64,000 bases of DNA from Bacillota bacterium (GCA_023410445.1 JAEYPT010000009.1:186001-250000), one strand, 5' to 3'. Positions 26,653 through 35,652 are shown, numbered from the stretch's first letter. Notes: a model not told the origin generated them from the letters alone. Program-made: numbers and translations.

Positions 26653-27810
26653 ATGAACAAGTATCTGAAAAAACTGATGGCATTCGGAATGATCGCAGCA
26701 ATGGTCGGTACCATGACGGCCTGCGGATCGTCCGGCGGGGCCGCTTCCTCAGCTGCTCCGGCGTCGGGAGCTTCCAGCGCAGCCGCATCTTCGGTAGCCG
26801 CATCCTCGGCTGCCGGCAAAAAGCTGAAATTGACGCTCTGCGTCGGCCGCAAGAACGACCTTTCGTTCCAGCAGTCAGCTTATGAGGGCTCTCAGCGCGT
26901 TCAGAAGGAATTGGGCGACAAGTTTGACGTTAACGTTGTGGAAATGGGCGACGACACCACGAAGTGGAAGGCAGCCTTCTATGACGCAGCCGATGCTGGC
27001 GCAGATATCATTGTGGGCACGGGCTTCCAGAACAAGGAACTTTTCGAGAGTATGCCGAAGGAATATCCGGACAAGAAATTCATCCTGTTCGACCAAGACG
27101 TCGATTATTCCAAGGGCAAACTGGGCAATGTTCTGACGGTTCTGTTTGATTCCAACGAATCCGGCTACCTTGCCGGTGAGTCCGCCGCTTATTATGCCAA
27201 AGCTCAGAAGAGCAGCAAAATTGGCTTCGTTGGCGGCATGCAGAGCACGACCATCTACAATTTCCTGGTCGGCTATGTGGAAGGCGCAAAGCACGTTACT
27301 CCGGACATTAAGATTCTGAACGCTTATGTCGGCAACTACACCGATACCGCTAAGGCAAAGGATCTCGCTCAGGCGCAGATCTCCAACGGTGCTTCCGTGG
27401 TCTTCCAGGTTGCGGGCGGCGCCGGCAACGGCGTTATTGAAGCATGCGGCGCAGCGAAGAATGTAAAGGCGATCGGCGTCGACAGCGATCAGTTTGCAGC
27501 GCTGAAGGGCTCAAACCTCCAGTCTGCCGTCATGACCTCCAGCCTGAAGCGTCTGGACAATGCTCTCTTCAAAATCTGCTCCGACTATGCGAAGGATCCT
27601 TCCAGCGTATCGTTCGGCAAAACCGTTACCTACGGCCTTGCGGAAGATTCCGTCGGCATCGTGTTCAACGACAACCTCACCACCTGCATCGGCGCGGATA
27701 ACGTCTCGAAAGTCAAGGACGATCTGGCACAGATTCAGAAGGGTACCATTAAAGTTGATGCCGCAGGCAAGATGACGGATCAGCAGATTAAAGACCTCAT
27801 CAGCAAATAA
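26653..27810 (+). CDS. BMP-family nucleoside-binding lipoprotein
   Basis: A 385-residue substrate-binding protein. The lipobox ends at C24 (GTMTAC); a Ser/Ala-rich tether (25-58) leads to the BMP/Med domain (LTLCVGRKNDLSFQQSAYEG, VGTGFQNKELFESM, KIGFVGGMQSTTI, YVGNYTDTAKAKDLA, VVFQVAGGAGNGV, GVDSDQ). BMP proteins such as PnrA/TmpC bind purine nucleosides. It is anchored outside the membrane and hands the nucleoside to the two permeases. The ribosome site AGGGGGA is unusually strong, fitting the high demand for binding protein. Confidence 0.95.
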   Translation: MNKYLKKLMAFGMIAAMVGTMTACGSSGGAASSAAPASGASSAAASSVAASSAAGKKLKLTLCVGRKNDLSFQQSAYEGSQRVQKELGDKFDVNVVEMGDDTTKWKAAFYDAADAGADIIVGTGFQNKELFESMPKEYPDKKFILFDQDVDYSKGKLGNVLTVLFDSNESGYLAGESAAYYAKAQKSSKIGFVGGMQSTTIYNFLVGYVEGAKHVTPDIKILNAYVGNYTDTAKAKDLAQAQISNGASVVFQVAGGAGNGVIEACGAAKNVKAIGVDSDQFAALKGSNLQSAVMTSSLKRLDNALFKICSDYAKDPSSVSFGKTVTYGLAEDSVGIVFNDNLTTCIGADNVSKVKDDLAQIQKGTIKVDAAGKMTDQQIKDLISK

Positions 27811-27907
27811 TTTCGAATAAGCTTCAATGGAAGAGGAAGGACGGGCTTTGTGCTCTGTCCTTCCTTTCCTTACCCGGATTTGCTATACTGAAAAGGAGGT
27901 TTTTCCT

Positions 27908-28690
27908 TTGCAAAGAGGAATTATCGACAGTCACGCCCATATCTGCGGCAGCGTGCTGTTTCCCCGTTTTAAACAGGTGGTGTCGGACGCAAAGGCGGCG
28001 GGAATCGACCGCATCATGATCGTCTGCACCGAGACAGACGAGGCGGAGCGTGCGCTGGAAATTGCGCGGAGCAATCCGATGTTCGACGTTGCGGTGGCGT
28101 TTTACCCCAACGACGTCGGGCGCGCAACGCCGCGGGATTGGGAAAAGCTTGAGGAAATTGTCAGCCGGAAGGAAATTTCCGCCGTCGGCGAAATCGGCAT
28201 GGATTACTTCAGCGATGAGGTTCCGCATGAAAAACAGAAGGAAGCCTTTATCCGGCAGATCGAATGGGCGAACCGCCTGCAAAAGCCTATTCTTGTTCAT
28301 ATGAGGCTGGCTACCGAAGACACGATGGCCATTATGAAGGATCACCTCCGCGTGCCGGGTATCATGCACTGCTACAGCGGCGGTTATCAGGTGATGAATG
28401 AATTTCTGGCGATGGGAATGTATCTTTCTTTTTCGGGGAATATCACCTTTGAAGACGATGAACAGACCTTTGAAGCCGTGCGCCGGGTTCCGATGGACCG
28501 GATTCTGGTGGAAACAGATTCCCCAAGCCTGACTCCGAAGCCGGTGCATCATCTGGAAAACGAACCGAAATACATTGTCCATGTGATCCGTAAAATCTGC
28601 GAGCTGCGCGGCATTTCCGAAGAAGAACTGATTGCGGCTTCCAGCCGAAATTACAGGCGCCTTTTCGGGAAGACCGGCACAGCGGAGTAA
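27908..28690 (+). CDS. TatD-family metal-dependent hydrolase
   Basis: A 260-residue TIM-barrel hydrolase. Metal ligands are visible in DSHAH, EIGMDYF, HMR, HCYSGG and the final ETDSPSL Asp. TatD proteins are 3'-5' exonucleases acting on DNA or RNA ends, or deoxynucleotide-level repair enzymes. The TTG at 27908 is the likely start, since AAAAGGAGG precedes it by 8 bp and the product begins at the HxH strand as in the family. Its place between the nucleoside importer and adenine deaminase suggests a link to nucleic acid-derived purine supply. Confidence 0.88.
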   Translation: MQRGIIDSHAHICGSVLFPRFKQVVSDAKAAGIDRIMIVCTETDEAERALEIARSNPMFDVAVAFYPNDVGRATPRDWEKLEEIVSRKEISAVGEIGMDYFSDEVPHEKQKEAFIRQIEWANRLQKPILVHMRLATEDTMAIMKDHLRVPGIMHCYSGGYQVMNEFLAMGMYLSFSGNITFEDDEQTFEAVRRVPMDRILVETDSPSLTPKPVHHLENEPKYIVHVIRKICELRGISEEELIAASSRNYRRLFGKTGTAE

Positions 28691-28710
28691 CTGTAAAAGG
28701 AGAGAATGCG

Positions 28711-30477
28711 ATGAAAATCGAACCGAAAAACCGAAGGAATCTGCTCAAAGCGGCGCTCGGACAGATTGAAAGCGACCTTGTCGTTACCAACGTCAGCATC
28801 GTGAACGTTTTCACGGGAGAAATCTATCCTGCCGACGTCTACGTCTACGACGGCTTTATCGCTCATGTGGAGCGGGGGACTCCCGGAAAGCTTAAGCCTG
28901 CCAAAAAGGTGTACGATGGCGGCGGAAAAACGCTGATTCCGGGCCTGATCGATGCCCATATGCACATTGAAAGCTCGATGCTGACCCCACGCAATTTTGC
29001 ACGGGTTGTAGTCCCGCACGGGACGACGACCATTGTCCACGACCCGCATGAAATCGGAAACGTCTACGGCGTCGAAGGGGTTCGCTATATGCACGACAGC
29101 GCGGCGGATCTTCCGATGCGCCAGCTGGTCGACATTCCGAGCTGCGTTCCGGCCGTGCCGGGATGCGAAAACGCTGGCGCCGCGTTCTTTGCGAAGGAAA
29201 TCCGCGAGCTTGCAAAGCTTGACCGGGTTGTCGGTCTGGCGGAAGTCATGGACTTCGTCGGCGTCATCGAGGGCGAGGACCGCATGATGGAGATTATTCA
29301 GGCGGCGGAGGAAGCCGGTCTGTACCTGCAGGGCCATTCCCCCAACGTCACCGGGCGGCAGCTTTCCGCTTATCTCTGCGGCGGTCCAAGCACGGACCAC
29401 GAGGCGGAATCCGCGGAAGAAGCGTTGGAGAAGCTGCGCAGCGGCATGTATGTTGACGCACGCGAAAGCTCCATCAGTCAGGATGTTGAAGCAATCTGGT
29501 CCGGCGTGAAAAACCTTAAGTGCCTTGATACGCTCTGCCTCTGTACCGACGACCGCGAAAGCGGTGATCTTCTGAACGAAGGGCATCTCAACGCGGTGGT
29601 CCGGAAGATCATTGCCTGCGGAATGGACCCCGTTCTTGCAATCAAGAGCGCCACTATCAACACGGCACGCGAGGTTGGCCTGAAACGGCTCGGCGCAATC
29701 GCACCCGGCTATGCCGCCGACCTTGTTCTGGTTGGTGAACTGAAAGACATGAACGCATCGGCAGTCTTCTTCGGCGGAAATCTGGTCGCGGAAAACGGAA
29801 AGCTGACGGCCGAAATTCCGCATGAACCCTATGAAATCGAAAGCCGGAATTCGCTGGTTGTCAAGCCGCTTTCCAAAGAGGACTTTATCATCCATCCACC
29901 GGTTCAGAACGGAACCGTGAAAGTTAATGTCATGTATTACGATCTCCTGACGAACAGCCAGACCTCTTGTGTTCCAAAGGAGATTGAAGTGAAGAACGGC
30001 GAATTGCAGCTGACGGAAAATCAGAAGTTTGTAGCCGTTGTAAACCGCTACCCAAACCACGACACCATTGCGCTGCATGTGATGGAGAATTTCGGCACCA
30101 CCCACGGCGCGCTTGCTTCCACCGTTTCTCATGATTCCCACAACCTGACGATCGTGTATGATACGCCTGAAAACGCACTGGCGGCGGCGAATGAGCTGAT
30201 TCACGTCCACGGCGGCATGACTGCGGTGGAGAACGGAGCAGTAATCCAGACCTTGAAGCTGGAAGTTGCGGGCTTAATGTCAACGCTTCCGGCGGAAGAA
30301 CTGTCGCAGGAGGCTGCGAAAATGAAGGAGGCTGAGCGCCGCCTCGGAATTACGGCGCCGCGCAATCCGCTGTTGCGCATTGTGACCTGTGCGCTGCCGG
30401 TCGATCCTATGGTCAAGATGTCCGATCTGGGTCTTGTGGATGTGGCGGAGAAGAAACTGGTGCCGCTGTTTGCCTGA
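28711..30477 (+). CDS. ade: Adenine deaminase
   Basis: A 588-residue enzyme that turns adenine into hypoxanthine and ammonia, of the bacterial Ade (not animal-type) family. It has the amidohydrolase barrel with DAHMHIESSML (metal HxH), HDPHEIGNVYG, QGHSPN, and CTDDRE. The C-terminal adenine deaminase domain contains SHDSHN and GGMTAVENG. Length is typical. It ends the purine operon (21015-30477): import of nucleosides, phosphorolysis by DeoD, then deamination of released adenine. A strong terminator follows. Confidence 0.96.
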   Translation: MKIEPKNRRNLLKAALGQIESDLVVTNVSIVNVFTGEIYPADVYVYDGFIAHVERGTPGKLKPAKKVYDGGGKTLIPGLIDAHMHIESSMLTPRNFARVVVPHGTTTIVHDPHEIGNVYGVEGVRYMHDSAADLPMRQLVDIPSCVPAVPGCENAGAAFFAKEIRELAKLDRVVGLAEVMDFVGVIEGEDRMMEIIQAAEEAGLYLQGHSPNVTGRQLSAYLCGGPSTDHEAESAEEALEKLRSGMYVDARESSISQDVEAIWSGVKNLKCLDTLCLCTDDRESGDLLNEGHLNAVVRKIIACGMDPVLAIKSATINTAREVGLKRLGAIAPGYAADLVLVGELKDMNASAVFFGGNLVAENGKLTAEIPHEPYEIESRNSLVVKPLSKEDFIIHPPVQNGTVKVNVMYYDLLTNSQTSCVPKEIEVKNGELQLTENQKFVAVVNRYPNHDTIALHVMENFGTTHGALASTVSHDSHNLTIVYDTPENALAAANELIHVHGGMTAVENGAVIQTLKLEVAGLMSTLPAEELSQEAAKMKEAERRLGITAPRNPLLRIVTCALPVDPMVKMSDLGLVDVAEKKLVPLFA

Positions 30478-30523
30478 GCCCATTTTCAGAACGATCTTTT
30501 TGAAGCCAGTAAAATCAGTTAAA

Positions 30524-30573
30524 AAGGCGCAGCCGTGGAGTATTAACTCAGCGGCTGCGCTTCTTATTTTTTT
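30524..30573. terminator. Bidirectional terminator between ade and the XRE-cupin gene
   Basis: GCGCAGCCG (30527-30535) pairs with CGGCTGCGC (30552-30560) and TGGAGT with ACTCAG inside. T-rich on the plus strand (TTCTTATTTTTTT) and A-rich upstream, so it works for both converging genes. Confidence 0.9.
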
Positions 30574-30587
30574 GCCTTTCTGTACGA

Positions 30588-31160
30588 TTATTGATCTGCA
30601 TAGCGGACAATCATGCAGAGACGAAGGAGCGAGTTTCCATAGTTTGCGTATTGATGGGGCACATCTCCGCTATTGCGGATGGAGTGTCCCGCCGGTACCT
30701 GAAAGGTCTCTCCGTCAACTGTCAGGGTTAAAACTCCCTCGTAGACCAGTGTGAATTCCTCGGTCCCCGGTTCATGCGGCTCGGAGGAGGATTCGGAGCC
30801 GGGGTCCAGTTCAATGTAGAGAATTTCAAAATTCCGCCCCATTTCGGTTGGAAAAACCGGATAGAGACGAAAATCTGACTGACCGTTTGTGAGCGGCGTA
30901 ACCGACTTATTGTCGATGACCTCCGTCTGCGTCCGGCCTTCTTTCATCAGGGCTGTAAACGATAGTTTCAGACCGGTTGTGATTTTCCACAGGGTTGCCA
31001 CCGAAAGTCCGCATTCTCCGCGTTCGATCTGCCCCAGCATGCTTTTTGAAACGCCGGTAGCTGATGCCATATCGTCCAGCGTCATGCCGCGCGTCCTGCG
31101 CAGCGCTTTTAAATTCTCGGCAATAATATCGTTCAGATCTTCCGCTTTTAACGTTTCCAT
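30588..31160 (-). CDS. XRE-family regulator with C-terminal cupin domain
   Basis: A 190-residue transcription factor. Residues 10-65 are a Cro/C1-type helix-turn-helix (LKALRRTRGMTLDDMA, GVSKSMLGQIERGE). Residues 100-190 form a cupin barrel (SSEPHEPGTEEFTLVYEGVL, VPAGHSIRNSGDVPHQY). This SutR/PuuR-like arrangement senses a small molecule in the cupin pocket. The ATG at 31160 is used because AGGTGGG sits 7 bp upstream; a GTG at 31172 has no such site. It is the last gene of the minus-strand glycyl radical operon and probably controls it. Confidence 0.9.
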   Translation of the reverse strand: METLKAEDLNDIIAENLKALRRTRGMTLDDMASATGVSKSMLGQIERGECGLSVATLWKITTGLKLSFTALMKEGRTQTEVIDNKSVTPLTNGQSDFRLYPVFPTEMGRNFEILYIELDPGSESSSEPHEPGTEEFTLVYEGVLTLTVDGETFQVPAGHSIRNSGDVPHQYANYGNSLLRLCMIVRYADQ

Positions 31161-31185
31161 GAATAATCCCACCTAACAATGATTC

Positions 31186-31926
31186 CTATCTGTACGATAC
31201 AACGTTCAGCCCAAAACTGCAAGCCATGCCGCGCAGCTCCTGCATCTTTTCCTCCGAGGGGATCTCAAAGCGAGGATCGGGACGTGCCAGCCCAAGAGAG
31301 TCATATTTGCTCTCACCATAACGGTGGTAGGGCAGCAGCTCCAAAGAAACGGATGGCGCATGATCCCGGAGAAACACAAACGCATCCCGCATGCTTTTCC
31401 TGTCGGCGTTGACACCGACAATGACGGGAATCCGAACTACCATCGGCACACCCAGCTGTGCCGTCTTTTGAAGATTCTGCAAGATCAGAGAATTGTCAAC
31501 GCCGGTGAACTGGCGATGCTTTTCCGGGTCAATCTGCTTGAGGTCCATAAAAACGAGGTCCATTTTTTTCAGAATGGGTTCTATCGTATGAAAATCGAAC
31601 TGACCGCAGGTTTCAACAGCCAGATTGTACCCTTCATCGTAGAAAAGGTCCGTCAATTCCTTTAGAAATTCCGGCTGCGAAGTAGCTTCTCCTCCGGAAA
31701 ACGTCACGCCTCCGCCCGAAAAGCGGTAAAAAATTGACTGCCGCTCCACAGCGGATACAATTTCCTCCGTTTCAGCCCAATGCGTCATCGGATTTTTTGA
31801 GTTCAGCCCTTCCGGATTTGCACACCACTTACAATGAAGCGGGCAGCCGGCCAGAAAGATCACGGTGCGAATGCCTTCTCCGTCGTTGACCGAAAAATTC
31901 TGCATCTGCATGATATAGCCACCCAT
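31186..31926 (-). CDS. Glycyl radical enzyme activase (radical SAM, PflA-like)
   Basis: A 246-residue radical SAM protein with the CxxxCxxC cluster motif in GCPLHCKWCANPEG and the activase marks SGGGVTFSGGEATSQPEF and VMDLKQID. It abstracts hydrogen from the C-terminal glycine of its partner enzyme using SAM and a 4Fe-4S cluster. It lacks the extra ferredoxin-like cysteine insert common in activases of dehydratase-type glycyl radical enzymes, and so resembles PflA in size. The ATG at 31926 has AAGGGATG before it; the frame opens slightly further upstream at a TTG. It lies 62 bp after the enzyme gene and 25 bp before the regulator. Confidence 0.93.
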   Translation of the reverse strand: MGGYIMQMQNFSVNDGEGIRTVIFLAGCPLHCKWCANPEGLNSKNPMTHWAETEEIVSAVERQSIFYRFSGGGVTFSGGEATSQPEFLKELTDLFYDEGYNLAVETCGQFDFHTIEPILKKMDLVFMDLKQIDPEKHRQFTGVDNSLILQNLQKTAQLGVPMVVRIPVIVGVNADRKSMRDAFVFLRDHAPSVSLELLPYHRYGESKYDSLGLARPDPRFEIPSEEKMQELRGMACSFGLNVVSYR

Positions 31927-31988
31927 ACCATCATCCCTTTTCAAAAGAATCCAAATTCTGCACGATACTTACAGCCTTTGCGGTGCAG

Positions 31989-34358
31989 CTAAAACTCGCT
32001 GTGTTCCGTGCGGGCAATAATGGCATCCTGCATGGAGCGGGAAAGGTTGACGAATTGCGTGCTGTAGCCTGCCACACGCACCAGCAGGTCTTTGTACTGG
32101 TCGGGGCATTTCTGGGCGTCCCGCAGAACTTGGGAGGAAATGCAGTTAAACTGCACGTGGAAGCCGCCCAACGAGAACAGTGTTTGTATCATGGCGCCGA
32201 GATTTGCCTGCCCGCGTTTCGACGCCACCAGCTCGGGGTTCAGCCGCAGATTGAGGAGCGTTCCTCCGGAATGGATTTCCTGGTTCAGTTTGGCAGCGGA
32301 GCGCATGGCGGCCAACGGGGTGGAATGATCTGTGCCGACGTAGGGGGAAACACCTTCGCTCGAGGGGTCGCCGTTTTTTCGGCCGCAGGGAGTAGCGCCT
32401 AAGACTCGGCCCATCGGAATGTAGTTGGAAATTCCCATAAAGGCGGTATTGAAATGGGACCCGAAAATATCCCGGTACGAATGAATTTCATGATAGAAAT
32501 GGTTCGCCACTTCGATCGCGATTACATCGACGGAATCGTCGTCGTTGCCGTACTTGGGAGCGGACTGTGCGCAGGAACGCAGTTCTTCGTAGCCGTCCCA
32601 GTTTGCCTGAAGTGCTTTTGCCAGTTCCTCCATGGTGGTTACCTTGTCCTCAAAGACCAGCTTACGGACAGCGGCCAGTGAATTCGCTACTACGGTCAGG
32701 CCAATGCCGGTAATGACAGGACCGATATTGTATTTCGCGCCGCCTTGGGACAGGTCCTTTCCTTTCTCCATGCAGGCTTCGATGCAGGAGGACAGGAACG
32801 GACGGGGAACCATTTCCCGGTGAAGGCGCTGCGCCTCAATTGTTAAAATAACGGAGTGTCTGCACAAATTGTCAAACTGCCGGAAGAACGCTGCTTTGAC
32901 CTCTTCGTACGATTGAAAGGTATCGGCCGGCTTTTCATCCAATCCCATCTTCTCACCGGTCATGAGACTTTTGCCCTGGTTCAGGGCATATTCCAGCGCG
33001 GAGCCGAAGTTCACATTTACGGCTGCCGTCCATTCTCCCGTCTTACGGCTGTGGGGAACCACGCAGCCGCAGTTGTTCCAGTCGCGTGCGTCATCCGGCT
33101 CATACCCGGTATTCATCAGCATCTGATACCCGACGCTGTCACTGTGGATCGCGGGAAAGCCGGTTCCCTTGCTGACCAGATGCGTCACCGCATCCAGAAA
33201 TTGCTTGGGGCAATCCGCCTGCACCCGGACAGATAGCCCGGGCTGATGGGTTTTGACTTCCTCGGTCGCTTTCAGGGCCATGTAGGTGATCGGATTCGTT
33301 CCGTCGCGGCCGTCGCGTTTTCTGCCGCCCACCGTTAAATTCTGAAACTGGTTATATCCGGCGAAATAATCGGCCGTATTCGAGGAAATCGTCCAGACCC
33401 ATTCGGAATATTTCAGCCACAGTGCGTCGATCAGCTCCTGCGCGAAATCCGGCGTGATGGCGTTCTGCCGAAGATCCTCTTCATAATAGGGGTTCATGTA
33501 CTGGTCGAATCGACCCGGATTGAGTGACAAGGGGTTTTCGGATAAAATTCCGCCGATCTGTACAAACCAGACGAACTGAATCGCCTCGTAGAAGGTTTCC
33601 GGCGGATGTTCCGGAACCCGGCGGCAGTTGCGGGCAATTCTGCGCAGTTCTTCGGCGCGCGCGGCGTCTGTTTCCTTTCCCGCCATGGCTTCAGCCTCGT
33701 CGCCGTAACGGTTGGCGTAGCGGATGATCCCCTTGGAGGTCCAGATGACGGATTCATAGAAGTCCCTTTTTTCTTCATCTTCCGACTTTGCCAGATCAAG
33801 CTTCTGAATCTGTTTCTCCGCTTCCCGAATGATACCGCCGAAGCCCTTTTTGAACAGCACGTCCTGATAATCCGGAGTAACTTCACCTACCGCCTGCCGC
33901 CACTTGGAATCGCTGTCGATTACTCCGGTGTCGACTCCGATATGCTTCGTGTCCTCCGGAAGCCGGCTTAAAAACGCTTCTTCCAGAGATTTTCCCTTCC
34001 AGTACGGGAAGATATTTTTTCGGATGAAGGACTTTTGCTCGTCGGTTACCAGATAAGGGTCCTGAGGACGGTCAGCAAAATGGTCCATTTCACGGTCTAC
34101 CCATAGCCAGGAAAATTCCGGAGTTAGGATGCCGCATCTGCGGAATTCCCCGACGGCCCCCACGATCAGTTCACCGTCGAACAGATGCACCTTCAGTTGA
34201 TCGCAGGTATCGTAAAATGCCCGTGCCCGGCGGATGCAAATGGGAAGCCCTTCCGTCTTTTTGTGGGATTCCGTCCAGATCCATGCTCTTTCATAAGAGA
34301 TAGCCGGTTTGGTATTGATATAATGCTGTCTGATTGCTTCAATCCGGTCCGTCACCAT
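31989..34358 (-). CDS. Glycyl radical enzyme (PFL/dehydratase superfamily), unknown reaction
   Basis: A 789-residue oxygen-sensitive enzyme. The glycyl radical loop RVAGYS is near the C terminus (G764). The thiyl-radical cysteine is C432 in NNCGCVVPH. In known dehydratase, decarboxylase and C-S/C-N lyase members this site reads GCVEP or GCxE, where the Glu is the base; here Val is at that place (V434), and an extra Cys (C430) precedes. PFL proper has CCVSP. The N-terminal segment (ISYERAWIWTESHKKTEG, DGELIVGAVGE) resembles the dehydratase-type subgroup. I cannot assign the substrate. The ATG at 34358 follows AGGGGG; 12 upstream in-frame codons lack a ribosome site. Confidence 0.9.
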   Translation of the reverse strand: MVTDRIEAIRQHYINTKPAISYERAWIWTESHKKTEGLPICIRRARAFYDTCDQLKVHLFDGELIVGAVGEFRRCGILTPEFSWLWVDREMDHFADRPQDPYLVTDEQKSFIRKNIFPYWKGKSLEEAFLSRLPEDTKHIGVDTGVIDSDSKWRQAVGEVTPDYQDVLFKKGFGGIIREAEKQIQKLDLAKSEDEEKRDFYESVIWTSKGIIRYANRYGDEAEAMAGKETDAARAEELRRIARNCRRVPEHPPETFYEAIQFVWFVQIGGILSENPLSLNPGRFDQYMNPYYEEDLRQNAITPDFAQELIDALWLKYSEWVWTISSNTADYFAGYNQFQNLTVGGRKRDGRDGTNPITYMALKATEEVKTHQPGLSVRVQADCPKQFLDAVTHLVSKGTGFPAIHSDSVGYQMLMNTGYEPDDARDWNNCGCVVPHSRKTGEWTAAVNVNFGSALEYALNQGKSLMTGEKMGLDEKPADTFQSYEEVKAAFFRQFDNLCRHSVILTIEAQRLHREMVPRPFLSSCIEACMEKGKDLSQGGAKYNIGPVITGIGLTVVANSLAAVRKLVFEDKVTTMEELAKALQANWDGYEELRSCAQSAPKYGNDDDSVDVIAIEVANHFYHEIHSYRDIFGSHFNTAFMGISNYIPMGRVLGATPCGRKNGDPSSEGVSPYVGTDHSTPLAAMRSAAKLNQEIHSGGTLLNLRLNPELVASKRGQANLGAMIQTLFSLGGFHVQFNCISSQVLRDAQKCPDQYKDLLVRVAGYSTQFVNLSRSMQDAIIARTEHSEF

Positions 34359-34410
34359 AAGCAGCCCCCTAAAATAACAGTATTCTGTCCGCACGTACGA
34401 TATATTGCTT

Positions 34411-34439
34411 AAATTACTCTGCTTCTATTTTTATGTCAA
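34411..34439 (-). promoter_or_regulatory. Promoter of the glycyl radical operon
   Basis: On the minus strand TTGACA (34439-34434) and TAATTT (34416-34411) are 17 bp apart. Transcription would begin near 34404, 45 bases before the start codon. Confidence 0.65.
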
Positions 34440-34519
34440 GCAAAAATGGATTTTTGTCAAAGAATAAACTGCAGAATGAAAAAGTAAGAGAAAAGTCGCA
34501 GGAGGGGGCTACAAAATGA

Positions 34520-34790
34520 AGGTTTTCACAGCAAAAAAGAGATGAGGCCGCACCCGACAGACGTTAGCTGAATCTCTCGATTTATCTTGGTCCCGCAGCT
34601 AAGCCGGTGCTTTATTTGATTGCGTGGCAACAAGCTGAAAAGCCGGTTCCCGTAGGAGTGGAACGCATGGGGGGAGCACTGCTCTCGTGTGGGTTTTGCT
34701 ACCAACAGGTAGCTCTGAAAATTGATTTACAACAAACAGGCCACACAGCCTCCCTTTCGGATGATCTGTGTGGCCTTCATTTTTTCTTAT
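34520..34790 (+). ncRNA. Candidate structured non-coding RNA, plus strand, with its own terminator
   Basis: The gap between two minus-strand genes carries a plus-strand terminator but no plus-strand gene. Upstream of it are many pairable segments: AGAGAT with ATCTCT (near 34540 and 34575); TTAGCTG (34564-34570) with CAGCTAA (34596-34602); CCCGCA (34592-34597) with TGTGGG (34688-34693); GGTGCT (34606-34611) with AGCACT (34675-34680); TGCG (34621-34624) with CGCA (34664-34667); GGC/GCC and TTCC/GGAA hairpins inside; and GCTACC/GGTAGC (34698-34713). Some overlap and would be alternatives or pseudoknots. G-rich single-stranded runs (GGGGGG at 34669-34674) stand out. A nine-codon frame with a strong ribosome site (ATG 34516) lies at the 5' side. 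The family is not assigned; length and the Clostridial setting make the raiA motif and 6S RNA the first to test. Confidence 0.5.
34739..34786 (+). terminator. Terminator of the candidate non-coding RNA
   Basis: GGCCACACAG pairs perfectly with CTGTGTGGCC (10 bp); TTCATTTTTTC follows on the plus strand. The minus-strand side has only a weak U-run, although the hairpin may help to end iclR transcripts. Confidence 0.85.
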
Positions 34791-34832
34791 TACGCTGAGG
34801 GAAGCGAAAGGCAGGGGAATAACCTTTGTGAA

Positions 34833-35603
34833 TCAGATGCGGTTCCGAATCTGATGTGCGCGTTCGCCCAGAAGCTTTGCGTACTCGACAATCTGCTGCT
34901 CGTTGAAGCGTAGGGAAGGACCGGAAAGGCTGATACCTCCAATCACCTGACTGCGCTCATTGCAGAGGGGCACACCGACGCATTTGATTCCATACTCATG
35001 TTCCATATTATCCACCGAATACCCGAGGGTACGAATCCGACTGATTTCTTCGCGGAACGTCTGTGGGTCCGTGATGGTATACGGTGTAAAAGGCGCCATT
35101 CCTGCGGCGATCACCTGCTCCGTCATGGAAGGATCCATGCAGGAAAGAATCGCTTTGCCAAGGCTAGTGCAGTACATTGGCGCCACAACGCCTTTAATGG
35201 CTCGCGCCGAAATCGCGTGCTTGGGGAACGCCGCCTCGCGGTAGATAATGTTTGTTCCGTAGGGTGTCGCCAAAAAGACCGTTTCTCCGGTCTCTTCCGT
35301 CAGTTCCTCCATAAAAGGCCGGATGATCTGCCAGAAGACGTCGTCCTGACTCAGAACGTTGCTCAGTTCCAGAATCTTCAGTCCCAGACGGTACTGGCTG
35401 GTTTTGGGATTCTTTTCAATCACACCGCAGGATTCAAACGTGCTCATTATATTATAAATCGAGCTTTTCAGCATTCCACTCAGTTCTGCCAGCTCGCTGA
35501 TTCCCCGCTCCGGGTGAGCAGAGTTAAAGTAATCAAGCAGTTTTATAGCTTTGTAAAGCGAGCGGACTTTTACCCCATCCGGGTAAGATTCCTGATTCGA
35601 CAT
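34833..35603 (-). CDS. IclR-family transcriptional regulator
   Basis: A 256-residue regulator with an N-terminal winged helix (LDYFNSAHPERGISELAELS, LKSSIYNIMSTFESCGVIEK) and a C-terminal IclR effector domain (ETVFLATPYGTNIIYRE, SLGKAILSCM, VDNMEHEYGIKCVGVPL, GGISLSGPS). Such proteins usually repress catabolic operons and release DNA when a pathway intermediate binds. The ATG at 35603 has GGGAGGA ahead of it; the frame continues 19 codons upstream without signal. It is divergent from the sugar-acid operon starting at 35989, and matching inverted repeats overlap both promoters. Confidence 0.93.
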   Translation of the reverse strand: MSNQESYPDGVKVRSLYKAIKLLDYFNSAHPERGISELAELSGMLKSSIYNIMSTFESCGVIEKNPKTSQYRLGLKILELSNVLSQDDVFWQIIRPFMEELTEETGETVFLATPYGTNIIYREAAFPKHAISARAIKGVVAPMYCTSLGKAILSCMDPSMTEQVIAAGMAPFTPYTITDPQTFREEISRIRTLGYSVDNMEHEYGIKCVGVPLCNERSQVIGGISLSGPSLRFNEQQIVEYAKLLGERAHQIRNRI

Positions 35604-35652
35604 TCTAAAATTCCTCCCAAGCATGACGGCAATGAAACGGATTCTCCCGTTT

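Noticed and set aside
28651..30210. 519-codon minus-strand frame opposite adenine deaminase
   Set aside because: A shadow of a GC-biased, strongly recognised gene; no ribosome site and no recognisable domains.
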